DNA from: Streptomyces sp. PKU-EA00015
GTDB lineage: Bacteria; Actinomycetota; Actinomycetes; Streptomycetales; Streptomycetaceae
Direction: 5' to 3'
Assembly (NCBI RefSeq): GCF_013387495.1
Contig: NZ_JABZEE010000037.1
Location: 1-64,000 of the forward strand
DNA: 64,000 bases
A program made the translations under genes and the position numbers. Below are positions 8,498 to 17,254 of this stretch, piece by piece. Within the stretch, counting starts at the first letter, position 1. Each line of letters starts with the position of its first letter. The notes beneath the pieces are model-generated. The model saw only the letters and a program-made list of their open reading frames with translations, had not been told where the DNA came from and made no database searches.

Positions 8498-10822
8498 TCA
8501 GACGACCGCCCCGCTGCGATCGCCGGAACGAGCCGGGCGCCCGCCGCGCGGACGCCCGGCCGAGCGGGACCGCTCCGGGCGGCGGGACTGGAGGATCACG
8601 GTCACCGGCATGGCCGTGAACACCGTGGACGCCATCCCCACCACGACGCCGGCGAGCAGCGCCACGGAGAAGTCGGTCAGCGAGTCGCCGCCGAGGACGG
8701 CGAGCGCGACGAGCACGAACAGCGCCCCCATACCCGTGTTCACGGTACGCGGCAGGGTCTGCGCCACCGCCCGGTCCGCGAGGTCCGCCCAGGGAAGTGA
8801 CGTGCCGGTACGGCGCAGTTCGCGCAACCGGTCGAGCACCACCACCGTGTCGTTGACCGAGTAGCCGACCACGGTGAGCAGCGCCGCCAGGAAGACGCTG
8901 TCGACCGGCCTGCCCAGCCAGGCGAAGAGCCCCACCACCAGGAGCACGTCCTGAACCATCGCGACGACCGCCGCCGTCGCGAAGGTCCACCGGAACCGCA
9001 CGCTCAGGTAGATCAGTTGGGCCGCGACCGCGACGCCCAGGGCGATCAGCGCGTGCGTGCGCAGCTCGCTGCCGAGGCTGGGGCCGACCAGATCGTCCCG
9101 TTCCACCGTGACGTGCCCGGCCGGCCCCTCCAGCGCCGTGCGGATCCGCTCCTGCTGCCGGTCGCCCGTCTCCTTGGTGCGGACGGACACACTGTGCTCA
9201 CCGGTCTTCTGCACCACCGCCTGCGGGAAACCGGCCTCGACCACGGCCGCGCGTGCCGCGTCCGCGTCCACCGGCTGCTCGGCCGCGTACTGCACGCTGC
9301 GTCCGCCGGTGAACTCGACCCCGAACTCCAGCCCGCGCACACCGACCCCGCCGACGGCGAGCAGCAGCGCACCCGCGCACAGGCCGAGCCAGCGCCGCCG
9401 GTGCCGCATCAGCCGGGGCGTACGCCGCGCGAGTCGCGCCCGCAGCCGCCCGGTGGTCGCCATCCCGGTGAGAGCCGGCCGCCGGCGCACGAAGGACGTG
9501 CGCACCGCCCATTCGGCGAGCAGCCGGGTGATCAGCATGGCGGAGACCATGGAGGCCAGCACACCGATCGCGAGGGTGACGCCGAAGCCCTTGACCGGGC
9601 CGGTGGCGAACGCGAAGAGAAGACCGGCGGCGAGCAGCGTCGTCACGTTCGAGTCGGCAACCGCGCTCCACGCCTTGGCGAACCCGGTCCGCAGGGGCGG
9701 GCGCAGATCGCGGGACCCCTTGGCCCGCAGGCCTCCGGGACGCGTGTACTCCTCCCTGGCCCTTTCGAACACGAGCACGTTGGCGTCCACGGCGATGCCG
9801 ATCGCGAGGACGAACCCGGCCAGGCCCGGCAGCGTGAGGGTCGCGCCGAGTGCCACGACGGCGGCGTACGAGACGAGCCCGTACAGCGCGAGCGCGACGG
9901 TGGCGAGGAGACCCAGCAGGCGGTACACGACGATGATGAACAGGCCGGTGCAGACCAGGCCGATCACGGCGGCGAGCGCGCTCGCCCGGATCGCCTCGGC
10001 GCCGAGCGTCGGTCCCACGGTGCTCTGCTCGACCGTCGTCACGGGTACGGGCAGGGCCCCGCCTTTGACGAGCGCCGCCAGATCGCGCGCCTCGGCGGCG
10101 CCGAAGCCGCCGCTGATCTGCGCCGAGCCGCCGGTGATGCCCGTCCCGCACGGCACGCTGTTCTGCATGCCCGGCGCGGACACGATCCGGTCGTCCAGCA
10201 CGATCGCCACGCGCCGGGCCGGATCCGCCGGCGCCGCGCACGCGGCCTCGCCCGTCAGGCGTGCCCAGGTCTCGCCCGCGTCGCCGCGGAACGACAGATC
10301 GACGCTCCAGCCGCGCCCCGTCTGGGTGTCGAGTACGGCCTCGGCGTCCTCGACGCCGTCACCGGTCAGCGCCGTGGGGCCGAGCCGCAGATGGCCGCCG
10401 GGCGTGTCGGGGTCGGCGAGGACGCGCGACCCGTCCGCCGCGGGGCGGTTCGCCGGTCCCGACGCCGCCCCGGTGACGGCGTGGAAGGTCAACTGGGCGG
10501 TGCGGCCGATGACCTCGGCTGCCTTGCGGGGGTCCCGCACCCCGGGCAGTTCGACGACGATACGCCGCTCCCCGGAGCGGGCGAGGGACGGTTCGGCGAC
10601 GCCGAGACCGTCGACGCGGCGGCGCAGCACTTCCAGCGCGCGGTCGGTCGCCGCCGCGTCGGCACGGACGGTGGGGGAGTCCTCGGTCTCCAGGACGATC
10701 CGGGTGCCACCGCGCAGATCGAGTCCGAGGCGGGCGGGGGTGGTGAGTGCGACGCCGAGGGAGACGGCGACGACGGCGAGCGCGATCAGCGCACGCCACA
10801 ACGTGGTACGGCGAGATGACAT
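8498..10822 (-). CDS. secDF: SecDF fusion, protein-export membrane protein
   Basis: This 774-residue protein fuses SecD and SecF, accessory subunits that use the proton gradient to help pull preproteins through SecYEG. The SecD half has LGLDLRGGTRIVLE at the N-terminus, the P1 region, and six membrane helices including AIGIAVDANVLVFERAREEY; the SecF half starts around RRWLGLCAG with GVEFTGGRSVQY and ends with TVVGYSVNDTVVVLDRLRE and further helices. Streptomycetes usually also have separate secD and secF near ruvB, so this is probably an extra copy of the single-chain type. ATG at 10820-10822. It is monocistronic or followed by relics only. Confidence 0.93.
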   Translation of the reverse strand: MSSRRTTLWRALIALAVVAVSLGVALTTPARLGLDLRGGTRIVLETEDSPTVRADAAATDRALEVLRRRVDGLGVAEPSLARSGERRIVVELPGVRDPRKAAEVIGRTAQLTFHAVTGAASGPANRPAADGSRVLADPDTPGGHLRLGPTALTGDGVEDAEAVLDTQTGRGWSVDLSFRGDAGETWARLTGEAACAAPADPARRVAIVLDDRIVSAPGMQNSVPCGTGITGGSAQISGGFGAAEARDLAALVKGGALPVPVTTVEQSTVGPTLGAEAIRASALAAVIGLVCTGLFIIVVYRLLGLLATVALALYGLVSYAAVVALGATLTLPGLAGFVLAIGIAVDANVLVFERAREEYTRPGGLRAKGSRDLRPPLRTGFAKAWSAVADSNVTTLLAAGLLFAFATGPVKGFGVTLAIGVLASMVSAMLITRLLAEWAVRTSFVRRRPALTGMATTGRLRARLARRTPRLMRHRRRWLGLCAGALLLAVGGVGVRGLEFGVEFTGGRSVQYAAEQPVDADAARAAVVEAGFPQAVVQKTGEHSVSVRTKETGDRQQERIRTALEGPAGHVTVERDDLVGPSLGSELRTHALIALGVAVAAQLIYLSVRFRWTFATAAVVAMVQDVLLVVGLFAWLGRPVDSVFLAALLTVVGYSVNDTVVVLDRLRELRRTGTSLPWADLADRAVAQTLPRTVNTGMGALFVLVALAVLGGDSLTDFSVALLAGVVVGMASTVFTAMPVTVILQSRRPERSRSAGRPRGGRPARSGDRSGAVV

Positions 10823-10969
10823 GAAGGCTCCACATACGGTCCGCGGGGCCGGGGCGCGCCGCTCGGTGGCGTACGCCCGCGCCGGCGGACGGGGACACAG
10901 GGAAGGGCGCCTCGTGTCCGGGGTGACGCGGGCAGGCCGCGGCGCCCCGGAACGGCGGGCGCGGGAACG

Positions 10970-11407
10970 TCAGCTGTGCCGGGTGGAGGGAGGTCCGCGG
11001 GTGTGCCGCGGGTCGTACGCGTCGCGCGGCGGAGCGCGCTCCTGACGTGGTCCGGCCGTCAGACCCCCGCGCAGCGGGAGGGGCTGCACGGCGGTCACGG
11101 GACCGGTCAGCAGCGGAGGAGCGCCGGACAGCCGCACCGAGTGCTCGGCGGCCGCGTCGTGCTGCACCGCCTTCTCGGGCCCGGGGGGTGCCGACGGGAC
11201 CGCCCGTACGGTCTCGGCGCCGCCCGCTCCCGCCCGCGCGACCGCGGGGAACTGCTGCGCTGCCGCGGGCATCGCGCGGGCGGCGGGGCCGGGCGACGCG
11301 GTCTGCAGGCCCGGAGCCGTACCGGCGAGTGACAGGAGCAGCGACAGGACGCCGACGAGCACGGACGGCAGGGCCGCCGCGAGGGCCCGGTGCGTGCGCT
11401 CGCGCAT
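10970..11407 (-). CDS. Small membrane-anchored or secreted protein of unknown function
   Basis: I do not recognise this 145-residue protein. After MRERTHRALAAALPS comes one hydrophobic stretch (VLVGVLSLLLSLAGTAPG), then an Ala/Pro-rich exported part without clear domains. The basic N-terminus and single hydrophobic segment suggest a signal peptide or single anchor. I prefer the ATG at 11405-11407 because GAGGGGGCGGGG precedes it; an ATG 11 codons upstream (11440) has no ribosome site. It lies upstream of secDF on the same strand, 147 nt away. Confidence 0.55.
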   Translation of the reverse strand: MRERTHRALAAALPSVLVGVLSLLLSLAGTAPGLQTASPGPAARAMPAAAQQFPAVARAGAGGAETVRAVPSAPPGPEKAVQHDAAAEHSVRLSGAPPLLTGPVTAVQPLPLRGGLTAGPRQERAPPRDAYDPRHTRGPPSTRHS

Positions 11408-11626
11408 CCCCGCCCCCTCGCCGCTCGTTCCGCTTGCCATGTGGCCTGCCGCGGCTCAGCGTAGGCGACACGGACGGGCCACGGGGACCGGCACGTGCGA
11501 CCGCCCGCCGGCCCGGGCGGCGAACGCGTCGTGGACTGCTGCGACACGACAGGGCCCGGTTGGCTTACGATCACGGCGGGCGGCCGCGCTCTGGCGGTCG
11601 CCAGCCCCATACCCCTGGAGGTCACC

Positions 11627-12475
11627 GTGTTCGGGACGGTCCGCGGACACCGCACCCACCGAAGCAGCTTCCGCTTCCGCGTCACCGCAGGTGCCGTGGC
11701 GGCCGGCATGTTCCTCGCCGTCGGCTGTACCTCCTCCGACGACGGGCCCGGTGAGGCGGCGGGGGGCGTCCCCGTGGTCGAGAAGGGCAAGCTGACCACC
11801 TGCACGCACCTGCCCTACCCGCCGTTCCAGTTCGAGCAGGACGGGAAGATCGTCGGCTTCGACGTCGCCCTGGTCGACCTCGTGGCCAAGAACCTCAAGG
11901 TGGAGCAGAAGATTCTCGACACCCCGTTCGAGAACTTCAAGACCGGCGCCTTCCTCAACTCCGGCGAATGCGACCTCGCCGCTGCCGGTATGACGATCAC
12001 CGACGAGCGCAAGAAGAACGTGGACTTCTCCGTCCCCTACTTCGACGCGACCCAGGCGCTGCTCGCCACGAAGAAGAGCGGCGTGAAGACGCTCGCCGAC
12101 ATCAAGTCGCAGAAGAAGAAGCTGGGCGCGCAGGCCGAGACCACCGGCGAGAGCTACGCCAAGAGCGAGGGCTTCGACCCCGTCGCCTTCGAGAGCTCCG
12201 ACGCCGTCCTCAACGGCCTGCGCACCGGTCAGGTCGACGCCGTCGTCATCGACTACCCGGTCGTCCAGGGCTGGCTGAAGGACAAGGCGAACGCCGCCCA
12301 GTTCGTCCTCGGGGAGAACATCGAGACCGGTGAGCAGTACGGCTTCTCGGTGAAGAAGGGCAACGACAAGCTGCGTGCGGCGATCGACAAGGCGATCAAC
12401 GACGCCCGTGCCGACGGCACGTACGACGAGCTGTACGAGCAGTGGATCGGTCCGCTGCCCAAGGACGGCTCGTGA
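11627..12475 (+). CDS. Amino-acid ABC transporter substrate-binding lipoprotein
   Basis: The 282-residue protein is a type II periplasmic-binding (SBP_bac_3) lipoprotein. A basic, hydrophobic leader ends in the lipobox LAVGC, followed by a Ser/Asp-rich linker and the domain starting KLTTCTHLPYPPFQF, with FDVALVDLVAKNL, GMTITDERKKNVDFSVPYFD and YDELYEQWIG. It captures a polar amino acid outside the membrane and delivers it to the permease encoded next. The GTG at 11627 is preceded by CTGGAGG at good distance. The stop overlaps the permease GTG (GTGA at 12472-12475). Ligand identity is open; glutamate, glutamine or cystine are possible. Confidence 0.93.
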   Translation: MFGTVRGHRTHRSSFRFRVTAGAVAAGMFLAVGCTSSDDGPGEAAGGVPVVEKGKLTTCTHLPYPPFQFEQDGKIVGFDVALVDLVAKNLKVEQKILDTPFENFKTGAFLNSGECDLAAAGMTITDERKKNVDFSVPYFDATQALLATKKSGVKTLADIKSQKKKLGAQAETTGESYAKSEGFDPVAFESSDAVLNGLRTGQVDAVVIDYPVVQGWLKDKANAAQFVLGENIETGEQYGFSVKKGNDKLRAAIDKAINDARADGTYDELYEQWIGPLPKDGS

Positions 12476-13272
12476 CCTCACGTCTCACCCGGCGCCAGCG
12501 GCGCAGGGTCTCGCAGGGCGTTCAGTACGCGCTGTTCGTGGCGGTCCTGGTCGTCATCGGTGTGCTCGCCGACTGGGACCGCCTGCAGAACCAGTTCGCG
12601 CAGAAGGCCCTCGCCGAGGAACTGTTCCCGGACATCATCACCATCGCGCTGCGCAACACGGTGGTCTACACCGTGTCCGGCTTCGTCTTCGGTCTGGTCC
12701 TCGGACTGGTCATCGCGCTGATGAGGCTGTCGTCCGTCGCCCCCTACCGGTGGGTGGCGGGTGTCTACATCGAGATCTTCCGCGGACTGCCGGCGCTGCT
12801 GATCTTCATCTTCGTCGGTGTCGCGGTCCCGCTCGCCTTCCCCGGCACGGAGATCCCGGGCGGTACGTACGGAAAGGTCGCCCTCGGCCTCGGCCTGGTC
12901 GCTGCCGCGTACATGGCGGAGACCATCCGGGCGGGCATCCAGGCGGTGCCCAAGGGACAGATGGAGGCGGCCCGTTCGCTGGGCTTCTCGCACGCCAGGG
13001 CCATGGTCTCGGTGATCATCCCGCAGGCGTTCCGCATCGTGATCCCGCCGCTGACCAACGAGCTGGTGCTGCTGTTCAAGGACTCGTCGCTCGTGCTGTT
13101 CCTCGGCGTCACGCTGCAGGAACGCGAACTGACCAAGTTCGGCCGGGACCTGGCGAGCCAGACGGCCAACTCCACACCGATCCTGGTCGCCGGCCTGTGT
13201 TATCTGCTGGTGACCGTGCCGCTGAGCTTCGTGGTGCGCCGCCTCGAAGCCCGCGCCGACAGGGCGAAGTGA
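12472..13272 (+). CDS. Amino-acid ABC transporter permease (HisM/GlnP type)
   Basis: This 266-residue integral membrane protein has about five helices and the permease signature around MEAARSLGFSHARAM (EAA loop contacting the ATPase). IEIFRGLPALLIFIFVG and FKDSSLVLFLGV are typical of the His/Glu/Gln permease family. It probably works as a homodimer because only one permease gene is present. The GTG start overlaps the stop of the binding-protein gene, implying coupled translation. The ATPase gene follows after 7 nt. Confidence 0.94.
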   Translation: MTSRLTRRQRRRVSQGVQYALFVAVLVVIGVLADWDRLQNQFAQKALAEELFPDIITIALRNTVVYTVSGFVFGLVLGLVIALMRLSSVAPYRWVAGVYIEIFRGLPALLIFIFVGVAVPLAFPGTEIPGGTYGKVALGLGLVAAAYMAETIRAGIQAVPKGQMEAARSLGFSHARAMVSVIIPQAFRIVIPPLTNELVLLFKDSSLVLFLGVTLQERELTKFGRDLASQTANSTPILVAGLCYLLVTVPLSFVVRRLEARADRAK

Positions 13273-13279
13273 GGAACGG

Positions 13280-14122
13280 ATGCCCAAGAAGCCGACACAG
13301 GCGGGGAGCGGGAGCATGAGCGCCACGGGCCGTCCCGAGATCGAGATCCGGGGGCTCCACAAGTCCTTCGGCGACAACGAGGTTCTGCGCGGCATCGACC
13401 TCGACATCGCGGCGGGCGAGGTGGTCTGCGTCATCGGCCCCTCGGGGTCCGGGAAGTCGACGCTGCTGCGCTGCGTGAACCTGCTGGAGGAGCCGACGAA
13501 GGGCCAGGTCTTCGTCGGCGGCACCGAGGTCACCGACCTCGATGTCGACATCGACGCGGTACGCCGCCGGATCGGCATGGTCTTCCAGCAGTTCAACCTC
13601 TTCCCGCACGTGAACGTGACGGAGAACCTGACGCTGCCCCAGCGGCGCGTGCTGCGCCGGGACAAGGCGAGGGCCGCCGAGGTGGCCCGGCGCAACCTGG
13701 AGCGGGTCGGTCTCGCGGACAAGGCCGACGCGTATCCCGCGCAGCTGTCCGGCGGTCAGCAGCAGCGGGTGGCGATCGCCCGCGCGCTGGTCATGGACCC
13801 CGAGGTCATGCTCTTCGACGAGCCGACCTCGGCGCTCGACCCGGAGCTGGTGGGCGACGTCCTCGCGGTCATGCGCCAGCTGGCCGCCGAGGGGATGACC
13901 ATGATGGTCGTCACGCACGAGATGAGCTTCGCCCGGGAGGTCGCCGACCGGGTGGTCTTCATGGACGGCGGCGTCATTGTCGAGCAGGGCCCGGCGGAGC
14001 AGGTCGTGGGGAATCCCCAGCACGAGCGGACGCGCAACTTCCTGATGCGGCTGCTCGATCCGGCGGCGGCCGAACAGCCCGGCGCCGAGGGAACGGCGGA
14101 CGGTCCGGACAAGGAACGCTGA
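13280..14122 (+). CDS. Amino-acid ABC transporter ATP-binding protein (GlnQ/HisP type)
   Basis: The 280-residue ATPase has Walker A GPSGSGKSTLLRC, Q-loop MVFQQFNLFPH, signature LSGGQQQRVAIARAL, Walker B VMLFDEPTSALD and switch His in VVTHEMSF. It energises import by the two preceding gene products, so the operon is a complete three-gene importer. A second ATG (MSATGRPEIEIRGL, 12 codons in) is possible, but GAGGAACGG lies in front of 13280. The C-terminus has a short acidic tail. A strong hairpin 22 nt downstream closes the operon. Confidence 0.95.
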   Translation: MPKKPTQAGSGSMSATGRPEIEIRGLHKSFGDNEVLRGIDLDIAAGEVVCVIGPSGSGKSTLLRCVNLLEEPTKGQVFVGGTEVTDLDVDIDAVRRRIGMVFQQFNLFPHVNVTENLTLPQRRVLRRDKARAAEVARRNLERVGLADKADAYPAQLSGGQQQRVAIARALVMDPEVMLFDEPTSALDPELVGDVLAVMRQLAAEGMTMMVVTHEMSFAREVADRVVFMDGGVIVEQGPAEQVVGNPQHERTRNFLMRLLDPAAAEQPGAEGTADGPDKER

Positions 14123-14144
14123 CGCCCGGTCCGACGGACCGGAC

Positions 14145-14179
14145 GGCCCCGGCCGGGAGGGGGATGCCCGGCCGGGGCC
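14145..14179 (+). terminator. Terminator of the amino-acid ABC operon
   Basis: A perfect 13-bp GC-rich stem (14145-14157 with 14167-14179) encloses a 9-nt loop just after the ATPase gene. There is no T-run, which is common for streptomycete terminators. It may also serve the convergent DUF4360 gene. Confidence 0.8.
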
Positions 14180-14202
14180 TTCGCGGTGGTCCGTTCTCCC
14201 GG

Positions 14203-14853
14203 TCAGCGTCCGGGGCACTCCTTCCACGCCAGGTGGTAGATCGTGCTGATGTCACCGTCCGTCGAGTCCATGGTCATGTAGCTCGTCGCCGCGGGGGCCG
14301 ACGCGCCCGCGCTGACGCGGAGCTCGGTATTGATGTTGAAGTTCCGCTGCACCCCGCAGGGCGCCCACACCAGCTGTGCCCAGTCGGTCTCGTCCGTGGC
14401 CTGCCAGTTGTCCTCGTACGGGCCCCGGAACGTGTGCGACCGCGAGGCGGTGCTCGGCGACCCCTGGAAGTAGTACGAGGCCTTCTCCGTACCGCTCGCG
14501 CCGGCCTGCAGCGAGGCGTAGCCGCGGTAGTCGGCGCTGGCGACGGCGTAGGTGAAGCCATGGGGGACGTGGACGACGAGGTTGAGCTGACAGTTCTTGC
14601 GCGACGCGGTCGGCGAGGAGTCACCGCCCACCTGGGCCAGGTACTCGCTGTACGTCACGGTGAAGGCGGTGTTGTCCTCCGAGACGGCGACGGCGGCGGT
14701 GCCCAGGGGGCATCCCGAGCCGTTGACGGTCGCGACGTCGATGACGATCTTGTCGGGCGGCGGGTCGGTGATGCCCGACGGGCTGGCCTGCGCGGGCAGC
14801 GCGGAGGCGAACAGAGCAGCGACCGCTCCGCTCACCAGTAGACCGGCTTTCAT
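14203..14853 (-). CDS. Secreted DUF4360 family protein
   Basis: This 216-residue protein has a clear Sec signal peptide (MKAGLLVSGAVAALFASALPAQAS) and a mature part matching DUF4360: VNGSGCPLGTAAVAVSEDNTAF with FTVTYSEYLAQVG, and CQLNLVVHVPHGFTYAV. Paired cysteines suggest disulfides. Members are secreted beta-rich proteins found in actinomycetes and fungi; their role is unknown. I place the start at the ATG 14851-14853, which has GGGAGAA upstream, rather than five codons earlier. It is monocistronic and converges on the ABC operon. Confidence 0.85.
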   Translation of the reverse strand: MKAGLLVSGAVAALFASALPAQASPSGITDPPPDKIVIDVATVNGSGCPLGTAAVAVSEDNTAFTVTYSEYLAQVGGDSSPTASRKNCQLNLVVHVPHGFTYAVASADYRGYASLQAGASGTEKASYYFQGSPSTASRSHTFRGPYEDNWQATDETDWAQLVWAPCGVQRNFNINTELRVSAGASAPAATSYMTMDSTDGDISTIYHLAWKECPGR

Positions 14854-15198
14854 GGTTCTCCCATCCATTGCTTTCGGTGCCGGGTGCCGGGCACGCGCGA
14901 AGGCGCCCGGCGCGAGGTGGGGGGTGCGGCCGGCGGTGGTGCGCGTCGGCCGTCACGGACCAAGTGCGGTGGATCGAGCGGTGGTTCCGGGAACGCGTCG
15001 AACGGTGGCGAGACCGCCGGGCTGTTGAAACGTCATGCACATGACAGTCTGGGCCGGTGCTCTGCACGGTCAGTGCGGACCGGGAGTGGTCGAATGGTAC
15101 AAACCAGTGACTGGGGCGAACAGTCGAGGACCGGCCATTGAACGGGGTGCCGGACGGCCCGTTCGTGGCCGGGTCCCGCCCCTGCGGCCCGGCCGGCC
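14854..15198. other. Gene-free region upstream of the DUF4360 gene
   Basis: I see no credible coding sequence here. It should hold the promoter of the minus-strand DUF4360 gene and the end of the NAD-kinase-like transcript. A short inverted repeat, GTCAT-GCAC-ATGAC (15032-15045), is the only notable element. Confidence 0.5.
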
Positions 15199-16098
15199 TC
15201 AGTCCAGCAGGCACAACGCGGTGTCGCTGACGCCCACGTGGACGGACTGGCCCCAGGTCACCTCCAGCGCGTCGGACTCCATGCCGTCGCCGAACACGAC
15301 GAGCCGGTCCGACTCCACCGTGATCCGCAGCCGTTCCGCGGCGCTCAGCGCTCCGGCGACCCGCGCCGTGCCGGTGGCCGGTGACGGCCAGGCCTCCCGG
15401 ACGAACCAGATCAGCCGGCGGTCCGCCGGTGACGGCAGCGCGAGGGTGCTGCCCCGCTCCTGCCACACCGAGCGCAGCCACCCCGTGGCGCCCGTGCCCG
15501 TGCCCACGAGCACACCCGACGACGCCTGGGTCTCGGCGCCCTCCGTGTCGCCGTCCGGGCCGAGCCGGTAACGGGCCGTCTGATGGCCGGGCCGCCCGAG
15601 GTAGATCTCGTTGAGGGCCACCAGGCGCTGGGTGTCGTCGGTGACCGCCTCCACCATCGTCAGGTCGTCCGTCCGGCGGCCCGGCAAGACCGCGGAGCGC
15701 AGCAGCCGGGCGGCGTCCGCTGCCCGGTGGCGCACCAGGACGCCCGGGTTGCGTCCCGGTTCGGTGTCGATGCCGATGACGGGCTGTCCTGCCAGGTACT
15801 TCGCCGTATTGGCGACCAGCCCGTCCTGGCCCACGACGACCACCACGTCCTCGGGCGCGAACAGGAAGCGGTCCAGGTCCGACCGCTCGACCCGGGCGCG
15901 GCGCCACGGGAGCGGCACCGCCCCCGCGACGTCCGACAGCGCCTGCCGCGTCCGCCGGTGCCGCTCGGCCACCTCCCGGATGCTCCGGCCGCGCGAGGAG
16001 AGGAAGAAGTCCGCCTGACCGTGCGTGCCGTGCCGGGCGAGCAGTTCCTCGTACTCGGTGGCGCGGTGGACGAGCACGGCACGCGGCGCGAGGCTCAT
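15199..16098 (-). CDS. NAD-kinase-like protein with altered GGDG motif
   Basis: The 299-residue protein resembles the ATP-NAD kinase fold. The nucleotide-binding GGDG motif is present as VVVVGQDGLVANTAKYL, followed by PVIGIDTEPGRNPGVLV, the NE motif in ALNEIYLG, and GVLVGTGTGATGWLRSV in place of the usual glycine/threonine-rich loop. The second Gly of GGDG is Gln, while the Asp remains. It may phosphorylate NAD or another substrate, or only bind nucleotide. The start overlaps the stop of the SPFH gene (ATGA, 16095-16098), so the two are translated as a unit. The N-terminal 90 residues are family-specific. Confidence 0.75.
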   Translation of the reverse strand: MSLAPRAVLVHRATEYEELLARHGTHGQADFFLSSRGRSIREVAERHRRTRQALSDVAGAVPLPWRRARVERSDLDRFLFAPEDVVVVVGQDGLVANTAKYLAGQPVIGIDTEPGRNPGVLVRHRAADAARLLRSAVLPGRRTDDLTMVEAVTDDTQRLVALNEIYLGRPGHQTARYRLGPDGDTEGAETQASSGVLVGTGTGATGWLRSVWQERGSTLALPSPADRRLIWFVREAWPSPATGTARVAGALSAAERLRITVESDRLVVFGDGMESDALEVTWGQSVHVGVSDTALCLLD

Positions 16099-17120
16099 GC
16101 CCCGGCCGCCGTACCGCCGGCCCCCGGTGCCCCGGCGAGCCTGGCGAGCGCGGAGGTGACGACGTCGGGGGAGAGGGTGAGGCTCTCGATGCGCGGCAGG
16201 TTCTCGGCGAGGCGTGTCACCGCCAGCGCGTGCAGCGTCACGGGGTCGACATCGGCGTGCACCCGCAGCCACGCGGCCTGGGCTTCGGCGCGCGCCGCGC
16301 CCACTTGCTGCGCCGCTTCGGCCTCCGCGCGCGCGAGCCGGACGGTGCGGGACGCCTCGGCGTCCGCCTTCACCGCGTCGGCGGCAGCGCTCTCCTCCGC
16401 CCGGCGTCGTGCGTTGGTGCCGTTCTGCTCGACCAATTGCTCCTCGCGGCGCGCCAGTTCGATCTTGCTGGCCAGTTCGTTCTCGGCGATGGCGCGCTCG
16501 CGCTCCACGGCCACGGCCCGGCGTTCGTACGTCGCGCGGTCGGCCTCCTGCTGGATCTGTTCGCGGGCGGGAGTGCGCAGCGCGCGCTCGACCTCGGGCT
16601 CGGGCCTGATCGCGACGACGCGGACCGCGACGACCTCGATGCCGGTCGCGGGCAGCCGGGGCTCGTCGGCGAAGCCCGCGCCGATGCGATCACGTACCGC
16701 GGCGACACCGTCCGCGAGTGCGGACGCCAGTGAGGTGCGGGCCAGCACGTCCAGCGCGTGCTGCTGCGCCGTCTCGGTGAGCAGGTTCGCGATCTGCTCG
16801 AGCGGTGTGCCGCGCCAGGCGCCGGTGTCGGGGTCGACGGAGAAGTCGAGGCGGGCGGCAGCCGTGGCGGGGTCGTGGATCCGGTACGTCACCGTGGCCT
16901 GGACGCCCACGTCCTGGAAGTCCGAGGTGCGTGCGTGGAAGGACATCGCCAGTTCGCGGTCGTCGACGGGCACTTCCGACAGGGCGGCGGTCAGCGCCCG
17001 GAACCAGAAGCTCAGTCCCGGCCCCTCATGGATGAGCCGGCCGCGCCTTTGGTGACGGATGTGCGCGGTGGGCGCGGCGCGCAGGTGGCGCCAACCGAGG
17101 CGTGCGGTGATGTCGGCCAT
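16095..17120 (-). CDS. SPFH (band 7) domain protein without membrane segment
   Basis: This 341-residue protein contains an SPFH domain (about residues 20-190: RGRLIHEGPGLSFWF, VDDRELAMSFHARTSDFQDVGVQATVTYRI, LASALADGVAAVRDRIG) followed by a long Glu/Arg/Ala coiled coil (residues about 195-290) and a C-terminal RIESLTLSPDVV segment. SPFH proteins form large oligomeric rings or scaffolds. Unlike flotillins or stomatins it has no N-terminal hydrophobic anchor, so it is probably soluble or peripherally bound. It is the first gene of a two-gene unit with the NAD-kinase-like protein. The promoter carries overlapping palindromes at 17139-17158. Confidence 0.88.
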   Translation of the reverse strand: MADITARLGWRHLRAAPTAHIRHQRRGRLIHEGPGLSFWFRALTAALSEVPVDDRELAMSFHARTSDFQDVGVQATVTYRIHDPATAAARLDFSVDPDTGAWRGTPLEQIANLLTETAQQHALDVLARTSLASALADGVAAVRDRIGAGFADEPRLPATGIEVVAVRVVAIRPEPEVERALRTPAREQIQQEADRATYERRAVAVERERAIAENELASKIELARREEQLVEQNGTNARRRAEESAAADAVKADAEASRTVRLARAEAEAAQQVGAARAEAQAAWLRVHADVDPVTLHALAVTRLAENLPRIESLTLSPDVVTSALARLAGAPGAGGTAAGA

Positions 17121-17138
17121 GGAAGAATCCCCCTCTTT

Positions 17139-17158
17139 TCGTCACTATGACGATAGTG
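17139..17158. promoter_or_regulatory. Overlapping palindromes upstream of the SPFH gene
   Basis: Two perfect inverted repeats overlap: TCGTCA-CTA-TGACGA (17139-17153) and CACTAT-GACG-ATAGTG (17143-17158). They lie 19 nt upstream of the SPFH start, in the A/T-richer gap shared with the divergent methyltransferase gene. This is where a repressor operator would be expected; no regulator gene is adjacent. Confidence 0.5.
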
Positions 17159-17254
17159 GATCGGAGTTATTGTCGTCAACCAGACGAGATGTGTTCGTGA
17201 GAGAGGCGGACAGGCCGGTGACCGCTGCGGTCCCGGCCGTTAGGCTGATCACCG

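Noticed and set aside
9017..11045. Long plus-strand frames across the secDF gene
   Set aside because: Arg/Pro/Ser-rich translations with no family resemblance, opposite a clear SecDF protein.
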